DNA of 64,000 nucleotides, from contig OX104114.1 in the NCBI GenBank assembly GCA_944474755.1, forward strand, positions 45,015,070 through 45,079,069, read 5' to 3'. The notes beneath the pieces are model-generated. The model saw only the letters and a list, made by a program, of their open reading frames with translations. It searched no databases and had not been told where the DNA came from. Positions 12,710 through 22,111 of this stretch are shown piece after piece. The DNA is from Limnoperna fortunei. Lineage: Eukaryota; Mollusca; Bivalvia; Mytilida; Modiolidae. How positions within the stretch are numbered: position 1 is the first letter of the stretch; the number at the start of each line of letters is the position of its first letter. The translations under genes were made by a program, and so were the position numbers.

Positions 12710-12753
12710 ACGCCACTGATGAGTCTTAAGTAGACGAAACGCGCGTCTGGCGT
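12710..12753 (+). ncRNA. Hammerhead ribozyme, copy 1 of the array
   Basis: All core parts are present in order: stem I strand ACGCCA (12710-12715), core CTGATGA (12716-12722), stem II GTCT/AGAC with a 5-nt loop, core GAAA (12736-12739), a very short self-complementary stem III ACGCGCGT (12739-12746), cleavage triplet GTC (12745-12747), and stem I strand TGGCGT (12748-12753), which pairs fully with the first strand. The minimal stem III suggests cleavage as a dimer, as in other animal satellite hammerheads. Confidence 0.9.
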
Positions 12754-13219
12754 AATGATTTGTCACCTTGGTTATTTTGATTACATCTTGTTGGAATATT
12801 TTAGCAAAGCCAAGTAACAGCACGGCACGTCCACAGGTGGCGGACAAGGAAGCAACTATTTTGGGTTAAGTTAGAATGAGAAAGTTTAAGATCAATATGC
12901 TATGACTTGTTACGTCATTTATTTTTATTGACATTCAATGACTAAGGCCATTCGTTGGTCAGTCTTTGTCTAAATTTTTGACAAAAAACACCGTCATTTG
13001 TATCGTTGCATAATCTTCTAGACTTGTATATTATTTTTCTGTTTATGCTGTATCGTGATGTTTGTTGATCCGATACTTAATAAGCTTACTGATTGGTAAA
13101 TTCTTTAGACTTTTATATAATATTTTGAACTACCTGTATTGTGTATTTACACGATCCCAGTGGACTTATATTATTCCATCGCAAAATGAAAAAAAAATAA
13201 ATTAAGCATTTAGAGTTAA

Positions 13220-13263
13220 ACGCCACTGATGAGTCTTAAGTAGACGAAACGCGCGTCTGGCGT
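13220..13263 (+). ncRNA. Hammerhead ribozyme, copy 2 of the array
   Basis: Identical over all 44 positions to the motif at 12710-12753. Predicted cleavage lies after the GTC at 13255-13257. One transcript through both copies would release a ~510-nt monomer. Confidence 0.9.
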
Positions 13264-13733
13264 AATGATTTGTCACTCTGGTTATTTTGCTTACATCTTG
13301 TTGGAATATGTAAGCAAAGCCAAGTAACAGCACGGCACGTCCGCTGGTGGCGGACTAGGAAGCAACTATTTTGGGTTAAGTTAGAATGAGAAAGTTTAAG
13401 ATCAATATGCTATGACTTGTTTAAGTCATTTATTTTTATTGACATTCAATGACTAAGGCCATTCGGTGGTCAGTCTTTGTCTAAATTTTTGACAAAAAAC
13501 CCCGTCATTTGTATCGTTGCATAACCTTCTAGACTTGTATATTATTTGTTGTTTATGCTGTATCGTCATGTTTGTCGATCCGATACTTAATAAGCTTACT
13601 GGTTGGTAAATTCTTTAGACTTTTATAAAATATTTTGAACTACCTGTTTTATGTATTTGCACGATCCCAGTGGACTTATATTATTCCATCGCCAAATAAA
13701 AAAAAAATAAATACTTTAAGCATTTAGAGTTAA

Positions 13734-13777
13734 ACGCCACTGATGAGTCTTAAGTAGACGAAACGCGCGTCTGGCGT
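13734..13777 (+). ncRNA. Hammerhead ribozyme, copy 3 of the array
   Basis: Identical over all 44 positions to the other two array copies, although the A-run 5' of it differs in length. Predicted cleavage lies after the GTC at 13769-13771. Confidence 0.9.
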
Positions 13778-14064
13778 AATGATTTGCCACCTTGGTTATT
13801 TTGATTACATCTTGTTGGAATATTTATGCAAAGCCAAGTAACAGCACGGCACGTCCGCATGTGGCGGACAAGGAAGCAACTATTTTGGGTTAAGTTAGAA
13901 TGAGAAAGTTTAAGATCAATATGTTATGACTTGTTTACGTCATTTATTTTTAGTGACATTCAATGACTAAGGCCATTCGTTGGTCAGTCTTTGTCTAAAT
14001 TTTTGACAAAAAACACCGTCATTTCTATCGTTGCATAATCTTCTAGACTTGTATATATATACAC

Positions 14065-14196
14065 ACGTCTACAAATTAAGCCCAACACTGTTAGAATTAG
14101 ATTTTTTTAACACTGTAAAATTTCGAACTTGCACCGTTGTGACACTGTGCCAGAAATTCGCCTGCATTATGTACAGCGGTCTAGCCCCCTCGGCCA
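14065..14196 (-). repeat. tRNA-like repeat, left inverted arm
   Basis: Reads on the minus strand as a diverged copy of 16109-16250: 'tggccgagggggctagaccg' at the start and 'aacagtgttgggcttaattt' at the end. The two arms face each other across the Tc1 element. The B-box region is damaged in this copy. Confidence 0.7.
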
Positions 14197-14340
14197 AATC
14201 CGCTATATAAAAATATAGCTTCATTAACCGGGGTGAAACGTAGACAGACATAGTACATGTGTACTAGCGTGTGACGATAGAATTTTCGTAACCAATACGT
14301 ATTAATCTGACAGTAATCTAATTCAACATTTTTGTATATA

Positions 14341-15966
14341 CAGTCCGCCAAAAGTTAAGCATCACCTAAATATTTTCTTAAGTAATTTTATTACAAAACG
14401 ATTCATTCAGCATCTGATGCATTTATGCAATGCTTTCAAACAATACCTTTATATAACATACAGGTCAGATGTCAATAATTAGAGTTTTAAAGTGTAAAAA
14501 CCGGTTTCAAAAACTTGTCCCGCTTCTAATTAACAGACTGACTTTGAATGAAATAGCCTTGTCCGATTTCACGTGGATATTGTTATTATCTTTTAAAGAC
14601 TTTTCAACATGGTAAGACGAAAATTAAGTATCGCCGAACACTGGTAAGCAATTGGAATGAAAAATGCTGGAATGAGTAACCGCCAAATAGCAGCCAATTT
14701 TTGGGTGAACTACTCTGTTATTAGCAGACTTGTTGCGAGGCATAGACAGACAGGGTCAATCGAGGACCGCCCAAGATCTGGGAGACCCCGTAAAACAATC
14801 CCTAGAGAGGACCGCATCCTTGCTCGTCAAGCCAGATTGCACCCCTTTTCAAGAGCAGGCCTGTTACGAGGAATGTGGTCTACTGGTGGTCAAATCAGTG
14901 ACCGAATAGTTATTCGGAGGCTTTACAGATCTCGATTACGTGCCCACAGGCCTTTGAAATGACCAGAACTGACAAGAAGGCACCGCCAAGCACGAATGGA
15001 GTGGCAAGACATCATCGTCACTGGAATATAAGAAGCTGCAGACGTATTCATTGGTCAGATGAAAGCCGCTTTCTGTTGAAGCCTTTTGACGGTCGGATAC
15101 GTGTTTTGGCGGCAAAGCAATACAGCTTTGGATAGAAACCATATTGTATGAACAACTGCATTCGGTGGTGGCGGCGTTACCGCATGGGGATGTTTTTCAC
15201 ATGACTGCAAGCTCCCTTTACAGATTCTCAACGGTATATTGAATGGTCTGAAATACCTCGATGACATTTTGGATGGTCACGTTAGGCCACATTTTGACAA
15301 CCATGCTCTTGCAGACAGACCAATTTTTCAAGACGACAATGCTCGACCCCATCGAGCCCGTGTTGTGAGGGACTTTATTGAAACAGAAGCCATTGACACA
15401 CTTCCATGGCCAGTTATGTCACCGGACATGAATCCGATTGAGCATGTGTGGGACTTTATCAGGCGAAAAGTCAATCAACGGAACCCAAGATGCCAAAATG
15501 TTAGAGAATTAAAAGTCGCACTTGTGGAAGTATGGCAGAGATTTCCACAGTACAGACTTAGGGGTTTGGTTGCTGGAATGAGGCGGCCTGTTGAACATTT
15601 ACACCGGAAGCGTGGAGGTTATACCCGATATTGATAGAAAATACGCCAAACGACAGTCAATTAGTTACTCTTTCACCTCAGGACTTGTTGAATGACTGTA
15701 ATTTTGTAAACAATGAAAGATATTGTGTCAAACTAAAACTGAAAATCACCAATTGTTTTGTTGTTTTTTGGCCTATTTTTGTGATCGTTATTAGACAACT
15801 AGAATTTAATTTTACAATTTGAGGATTTAAATAAAGAATTTTACAGGTTCAAATTTCCTAATGATATATACATTTTCATACAAATTAAACAGTTTCTCAT
15901 TTGTTTATGTTATTGAAAAAACATTATATCCGGAAAAGTAGGTGATGCTTAACTTATGGCGGACTG
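14341..15966 (+). mobile_element. Tc1/mariner-family (DD34E) DNA transposon, ends intact
   Basis: A complete 1,626-bp element. The left end 'cagtccgccaaaagttaagc' (14341) and the right end (15939-15966) are near-perfect inverted repeats of about 28 bp that begin CAGT. They are flanked by TA at 14339-14340 and 15967-15968, the TA target duplication of this superfamily. A single transposase gene lies inside on the plus strand but is broken. Because both ends are preserved it could in principle be moved by a transposase supplied in trans; that is inference. Confidence 0.93.
14609..15634 (+). pseudogene. Broken Tc1-type transposase
   Basis: Translation begins MVRRKLSIAEHW and meets a stop at 14643-14645. 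The helix-turn-helix region then follows (NRQIAANFWV, VISRLVARHRQTG, the GRPRK linker) up to a second stop at 14960-14962. Frame disruptions follow between about 14963 and 15240. The catalytic triad can still be seen: D in HWSDESRF near 15058, D in FQDDNARPH at 15335-15337, and E in SPDMNPIEHVW 34 residues later, so the family is DD34E. The last 131 codons (15239-15634) are open and end in RGGYTRY. The usual length is about 340 residues; this copy cannot make it. Confidence 0.9.
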
Positions 15967-16040
15967 TATATTATATAGGATGACACCGTTACTTGTCATA
16001 CAGTCACAGTAAGTAAATTATATACAAATGTATAAGTTTT

Positions 16041-16327
16041 GTGACAACCATATAATATATCTATCCAGCGAATTTCCTATATAATATATATTATAATATA
16101 TAATATATTGGCCGAGGGGTCTAGACCGCTGGACATAGGGCAGGCGAATTTGTGCCACAGTGTCACAACGGTGTGAGTTCAAATCCCGCAAAAATTTGAC
16201 AGTGTTAAAAATCTAATTCTAACAGTGTTGGGCTTAATTTATAGACGTATATATACATATTTAATATTAACCCTGTATTTCTGAAGCTTCAGAAGTACGC
16301 TGGATAGATATATTATATGGTTGTCAC
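16041..16327. mobile_element. Foldback element with a perfect 30-bp inverted repeat
   Basis: The block at 16041-16070 ('gtgacaaccatataatatat' and the next ten bases) is exactly reverse-complementary to 16298-16327. The arms extend imperfectly about 12 bp further outward. The ~227-bp interior holds the tRNA-like repeat at 16109-16250. It could be a small non-autonomous DNA element carrying a captured SINE, or a hairpin-type element in its own right. Confidence 0.75.
16109..16250 (+). repeat. tRNA-like repeat, right inverted arm
   Basis: 'tggccgaggggtctagaccg' resembles a tRNA A-box region and 'gagttcaaatcccgc' a B box (GGTTCRANNCC). Their wide spacing suits a tRNA-derived repeat and not a functional tRNA, and no acceptor stem closes. 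It is the better preserved partner of 14065-14196. A different SINE family from the CAAA-tailed one. Confidence 0.6.
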
Positions 16328-16342
16328 AATACTTACATATAT

Positions 16343-16730
16343 ATATTTAAATCGTTCTTCTATCATATATGAATTAAAAGAAACGTAGGAAGATACGTGT
16401 TTTTGACATATTGATAGAAATTTCAATTTATAAAATAAAAACACACATGCCTTTAGATATTTTAAGTAAACAATAGTGAACTTATTCACCAAAAAAATAA
16501 CATCTTTCAACAGGAATTGCCACAACTGAATTATAAACAACTTGATAAATAACGAGGAATTGAAGGATGTATCTTAAATTAATAATAGATTAACAAAAGA
16601 GTGTAATCTATTATCAACCGACGATCAACTCACCTCTCCCATGTCTACCGAGGTCTCTGCTGCAATAAAATACAGAATGTACTCATGAATGAACAAGATT
16701 GTTTTCATTTAAAACCATGTACTTGTCATT
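16343..16730. other. Intergenic, nothing recognised
   Basis: A small hairpin, 'taatagatta'/'taatctatta', lies near 16580-16612. No gene seen. Confidence 0.4.
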
Positions 16731-16995
16731 CAGTTACCGACATCGTCGAAAAAAGTTACCGACATCACGTTTTCATAACAATAAAAGTTACCGACATCAT
16801 AGCGTGGAAAAGAACAAGCGATTGTAGCCAAATTATGAGTATTTCCCACAGACCTTCGCTTCAATTTCGTTCTTTTGATAAAAATGCGCGTATCCGCGAT
16901 GCCTGCCTGAAAAAACAAATCAATATAACGGAGAAATCAAGAGAACATTATCCTACCTGTTTTTATCGTCCTCCATCTTGGGATGTCGGTAACTG
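16731..16995. mobile_element. 265-bp MITE-like element with CAGTTACCGACATC ends
   Basis: The left end 'cagttaccgacatc' (16731-16744) is an exact inverted repeat of the right end 'gatgtcggtaactg' (16982-16995). Two further direct copies of 'gttaccgacatc' lie near 16761 and 16786. The interior is shared with the partial element at 10870-11062 in the opposite orientation. No transposase is encoded and no target duplication is obvious. Confidence 0.7.
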
Positions 16996-17619
16996 CTGTT
17001 ACCGTCATCCGCTTACCCCCAGTGATATAAGCAATAGAGTAATAGTATAGAAATATGGATGTGTGTTATCGTGGAAAAAGTGTTTTGTTAGATTTTCATA
17101 CAAAAAGGTATAATGAAATGATCAATCATGTAAAATGCAAGCAAAACAGAGCGCGCGGTAGGTGAGACTTCTAGTATTAACATATTTTAATCATCATGGG
17201 ACATAATTATGATTGGATAGCATACTATAGGATAAATCCTCTCAATATATTGTAGATATCTCAAACATTTAAAAATCAAAGGAAGACAACTCGGATTCTG
17301 TTTTAGTCAGAAATCTCAGCATTTAGGTAAACATTTATACATTGACTTTTAAAATGATTAATTACTACTGGTTTATGTCCACGAAAAATTTACCTGCTTA
17401 CCCCCGGTTCAAATCAGTTTATCTAAATAAAGATAAATAATCCAGAATATTGATTTGGAGATCTTTGGTTTTTAGAGTGCAGCATATGTAAATGAACCTT
17501 TATCGTTTATGGGAATTTAGTCATCAATTCATTTATCTGCAGCTTATATATAATTATTGTTAAAAACGATTTTAAGGTGAATCGACAACAGCAAAAAGTT
17601 TAATGACGCAATTAATACA
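16996..17619. other. Intergenic, nothing recognised
   Basis: AT-rich with no supported gene or repeat. Confidence 0.4.
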
Positions 17620-17633
17620 CCCAGTAATATGAT

Positions 17634-17896
17634 TTGTTTTGTTTGAATAGTGTTTAACGCCACTTTCAGCAATTTTTCAGCTATATTATGGCGTCCAGTT
17701 TTTATTGGGGGAGGAAGCCGGAGTACCCGGAGAAAACCCCCGACCTGCGGTAGAAAAACTGGCAATCCTTGTCAATTAAGATTGGAGTCGAGTACACCCT
17801 GCCTGCAGTGAGAATCGAACCCGCAATCTCAGTGTTGACAGACCACGTGATCAATAGTAGACGAACTACCTTAACCACTCGGCCACCGAGGCCCCT
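17634..17896 (-). mobile_element. Full-length tRNA-derived SINE with 14-bp target duplication
   Basis: On the minus strand: a 'ggccgagtggttaagg' A-box-like head, the B-box region 'gggttcgattctcac', the conserved body ('ctccgggtactccgg', 'actggacgccata'), then a short CAAA tail. The flanks carry an exact 14-bp duplication, 'cccagtaatatgat', at 17620-17633 and 17897-17910, proving retroposition into this site. The head resembles a class II (Leu/Ser-type) tRNA. Confidence 0.95.
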
Positions 17897-17910
17897 CCCA
17901 GTAATATGAT

Positions 17911-19913
17911 AAATAGTATTCTACATGTACGTGTTAAGAGTACTACAAGACAGAATGTACATGTAATCTAAAATTGACTTTAAATTAAGAAGTTTTGTTA
18001 TCTGAAAATAATTTGTATGTATTTTGTACCATGTTTGTTGTAAGACGTTGACCAAAACAGGTCTAACCACTTGCAGTGTAAACAGAAATGTCTTTTAAAT
18101 GAAATCTTAATCAAATAACAACACAATAATCCAATTACACGAAACATAAGAAAATAAGAAGATCGATCTCAGCTAGATATTCCGAACTGAAAATTATTTA
18201 TACTTTTTTTCTAATTATGTTATCTCGCACAGTTTGAACATAATTGATCGCTCTACGTAGTTTAATGGCCAGTGATTATGAAAAGAACAACATAATATTA
18301 GGTAGTCCAAGGGTCAATCAATTTAAACCGTAAAACATGTTTTTAATTCTAAAATCAAATCTCAAATAACTCTGTATTTCTATATTGTTTTTTTTTTTGT
18401 ATCGTGGCATATATCTGCCCAAGTGAATTCTTGTTGTCTTGAAGTTTCTCTGCAAACGACTTATCTGGATAAGTCGACTAATTTCGATTAATTTACTTTA
18501 ATCACATAATCACAAAATCGACAGGCTGATCCTGATTTAATTATGTTGGTAACTTGTACTAAATTCGAATTCAATGTGCATTTTTCCAGTTCCTCAGGTA
18601 AAATTATAAACTTAAATTTAAAACATGATTTTTACTCAAGTTTACAAAAATGTTTCTTCAAGGTGATCAATGTGGTAGAGTGCGATTATTCAAGGCATAA
18701 TAGTTTAGAGATGGCTGTGCTAACTTGCACGTTTTGGTATTATATATACTATCTTCGTGTATGTATTAACTCTTCAGATCTGCACGATAGATTCTTACCA
18801 TATCGTCCTCGGAACTAAGGGATCATTAAAAATACTTGCCTCTTTTTTAATACAAATAACTATGTTAACCTTAATTGGAGGCTTAGCCAGCGTTCTGCGA
18901 ACGCCATGATAGCCAACACCGTAGTGGGCCAATAAAATTATATCGGCAAGATGCTTTTGGGACCAACCATTTCATTTGCAGCGTTGTTTGTTTGTTGGGC
19001 GGGATTTCATTTGGACAGCAGTAAATATTTTCATTCCACAATAGACAAGTACCATTTCAAAACTATCTAATATAATAAAATCATACGTGATGTTTGAAGC
19101 TGTAAACACGCTTATTTCAAAAGGATTGACATTTTTTAGCCGCAGCTCCTGATTTTATTCCATTACTTCAGCTTTCTCTTTCAAACAAAAAAGACGTCTT
19201 GATATCGATAAACAATACAATATCATTCGTTTTTTTACGTTCGCAAAATCGATGAAACTAAACCATTTAACTGCTTACCCGCATACAAATCTAACTGCTT
19301 TATTGTGTACACTTTAATAATACCTACATAATTAAAGAAGAGTACAAAACAATTTGCAACGAGGGAACTGGCAGATGTTGCACAATTTAATGCACCTCAG
19401 AGTACTCTAATGTGAAATATTTTGTTTTTGGAGTCCTAATTTGGGTGCCTTAGACCACGAAATAACAAATCTAAAACAAACCTACTTATTTCTGGATAAA
19501 ACTTTGGAAACACGACCTGATATGTTCAAAATATTTTATTTTTTACATTTTACTACTCATATCAAACAGGACATTTATTTATACCTTTTTACACTTGAAC
19601 GGCAAACGTATTAGTGAGGTCTAAGGTCAAGACATTGGTCACGTAGAAAAATTTTAAAAATCGTAATTAAATGCAAATTAAAACATTAAGCATATGCGTC
19701 TTTAATTGAGAAATTCTAAATTGGACACCTAATTATTTCATGCAATGGTACTAATTTTTTAAGGTCATAATGCACTAGTTCATATATGGATTTCAAATCG
19801 ATATCAACATCAATACTCACATGTAAATACAATTATACTAAAATTAAAACAGTTTTGTCCAATAAATCAATTTTTCTTTGCATTGTTTTTTTTTCTATAT
19901 AATTGAAGGGTAT
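17911..19913. other. Intergenic, nothing recognised
   Basis: AT-rich. The open frame at 18543-18818 has no recognisable domain and its composition is like its surroundings. Confidence 0.4.
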
Positions 19914-20028
19914 CGCATGAATATTGGTGAATATTGTCCTTCGCACAATAAAATATTGCACTCACAACTCACACGTGCATGCAAAAAAATATCCTGCTCG
20001 AGAGAGTATTCGCCAATATTCATGCAAT
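19914..20028. repeat. Short inverted repeat
   Basis: 'gcatgaatattggtgaatat' near 19915 pairs with 'gtattcgccaatattcatgc' near 20008 across a ~75-bp spacer. Possibly a remnant of a small DNA element; no target duplication identified. Confidence 0.45.
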
Positions 20029-22085
20029 GACCTTATACTACCGCATTTCCAGCTGGCTACTAAAAACATTTGAAAAGTATTACATAGGAATCTTTTTTTA
20101 AAATGTTTTTTTCACAGCACAATATGTTTTCCAATTAACAGTTAGTTTATAAATGGAACCTCTCAGAACTCGCTCAGACTAATTGTCTAATTATTGAGTA
20201 AGAATTAGGTCACACATCACACTTTTGTGTTTAATCTTTACCATATAATTTTATACTTTTTTCTCAAAATAACAATGTACATGTGCATGTACATATGTCT
20301 AATATTACAAAATGGACAGGCTCTTTGAATATTCTTTTGTAATGTACTGGAGAAGGCTTCGTAATAGTTTACATTGAGTCTTTGTCTTGTGGCATATTTA
20401 GGTTAAGTCTTCACCAAAAAGTAAAAAATCAGACTATAACAATAGTAAAATATAACAGATAACGCAAAATGGCATCAAATGAGGGAAAGGTCTCTAAACA
20501 AAACAGCAAAAGAAATAACTAAACACACTTCAGTGAGTTACAAAACAATATTAAAGGAATATACATCCAATGCCGAAACCCTCGAAGAAACAGAAGGTAA
20601 TATAAAAACTGCACCTAATGCCTCAAAGCAATCGAAGGAAAAAACATACGTAATCAAATAATTGTTGTATCTAATGCAGATGTAAATGTAATCTACATGA
20701 CAAAGTGCTAGCCTAGAATATCAGTGAACGGTGGTATGAGTTCTCTTTCGTGCATTTCATGTTGAAATAAAGTTTAAGAGAAATCTTAAGCCGATTAAAG
20801 CAACATAGTATTCAAGTTTTACTTTTGAATTAAGCACATGCGTTGGATAATGGCATTACTGCTTATCACATACTCGGATTACGACCAGTCAATTGAAAAG
20901 GAAATCGGATTAGGCACACGAGAATGGATGTTGCAATATTATGCATTTAAACAGAGTGAACTTATACTTTAATTTATAATCCAATGAATAAGAAATGATC
21001 CGTAAGGTGTTTATATTTTTTATTTACACGTTATGTATTGTAGGATTAGAGACATACAAGTTTTTTTTACTACACTTAAAGGGCTTAAGTTTGATGTAGT
21101 TTGATGTATCATCTTAAATCTGAACTACTGAATTACTGTAAACAAAACAAGAATGCACAATTATACAAAATGCAGTTATCAAGAACCTTCAGTAGGATTG
21201 TTCGTCGCAAACACTAATATAGCGACAAAGAAAATATTCCATTAATACTTGTTGGAGCTAGGTATATACAGGATTAAAAGCTATCCGTAAGGATACCAAG
21301 TATTGATTTTTGGCGTATTAGACTTCCAACATTTTTTAACATCTTACATCTGCAAACATTTTTTTTTTATTTCAGGTTAAGCGAACAGTACATATATTAT
21401 TACATATATTATTATATATATTATTTATTGTTAATCGAGAATTGAATTTAAGCTAAAAATATGTATGATAATAATTAAATATCAAGCGAATGACTACACT
21501 GTCCTGACGAGGAAAATAAAGGCAGTCGGTATCAGGTAATGTAATGTAATTTTTAGCATTAGCGGGAGTTTGTCTGTGTTAAATAGCAATTTTTCCAATA
21601 ATTTAATACCAAATTTAAGAAGCCTCGTAGACATTTTTGTCATGGGTAGTGTTTGGAATATATAAAGTATTTAGTACATGTAATTAGGAAGAAACATGTG
21701 CCAATTGTCGTAAAATATTGTCAGAAGTTATTTTAATTAATAAACTTACCACACATTATTAAGCTTTCATTTAATTTTGTATAAACTTTAAAAAATCCAA
21801 AATACCTCGGTGGCTTCATTATTTGCTTATCGCAACTACACTGTATTATAATAATAAGTAAAATTGGATATTCCCATCACTATGGTTAATTTTAAACAAT
21901 ATGGCAGAAATGCATATTTATACATACAATAATAGACTATTTTCTAGTTTTAACCTTACCCTGGTCTTGTTTGTTGTTTGATGCAACAAACAAACAAAAA
22001 TAAAAAACACCAAACAAACAAACAAAAACCAAACAAAACGTTCTCAGCTAAAATGTCAAGTATATAAATAAGCTTAGTATCCTCT
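20029..22085. other. Intergenic with simple repeats
   Basis: The small open frame at 20479-20661 is lysine- and threonine-rich (TSVSYKTILKEY) and could be a scrap of a transposase helix-turn-helix, but this is not supportable. AT microsatellite lies at 21391-21430 and CAAA-type repeats at 21978-22035. No gene called. Confidence 0.35.
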
Positions 22086-22111
22086 TCAAGTACAATTAAG
22101 TCAATTTTAAA

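Larger units (their letters stand above)
12222..14056 (+). repeat. Tandem array of ~510-bp hammerhead-ribozyme repeat (retrozyme-like)
   Basis: The marker 'gcgcgtctggcgtaatg' recurs at 12232, 12741, 13251 and 13765, giving periods of 509, 510 and 514 bp, or about 3.6 monomers. Monomers are nearly identical, differing by scattered substitutions and A-run length. Each complete junction holds a hammerhead-ribozyme motif (listed separately). The array starts directly after (TA)n, within the ribozyme sequence itself, and stops at 'cttctagacttg' before another (TA)n. No open reading frame is conserved. Known background: animal retrozymes are short tandem repeats that carry type I hammerheads and can give self-cleaved circular RNAs. 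That this array belongs to them is inference from the ribozyme plus the tandem structure. Confidence 0.88.

Noticed and set aside
12222..14056. CRISPR-like or minisatellite explanation of the 510-bp repeat
   Set aside because: The unit is long with no repeat-spacer alternation, and the hammerhead core gives a specific explanation.
14936..15267. Minus-strand open frames inside the Tc1 element
   Set aside because: Antisense shadows of the transposase region, with no domain of their own.
16685..17050. 121-codon open frame across the MITE at 16731
   Set aside because: Its content is the repeated inverted-end words of the element; no domain, and the relative at 10870 does not keep the frame.
20479..20661. 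Possible transposase helix-turn-helix fragment
   Set aside because: Only a vague resemblance over a Lys/Thr-rich 60-codon frame; nothing around it supports a transposon.
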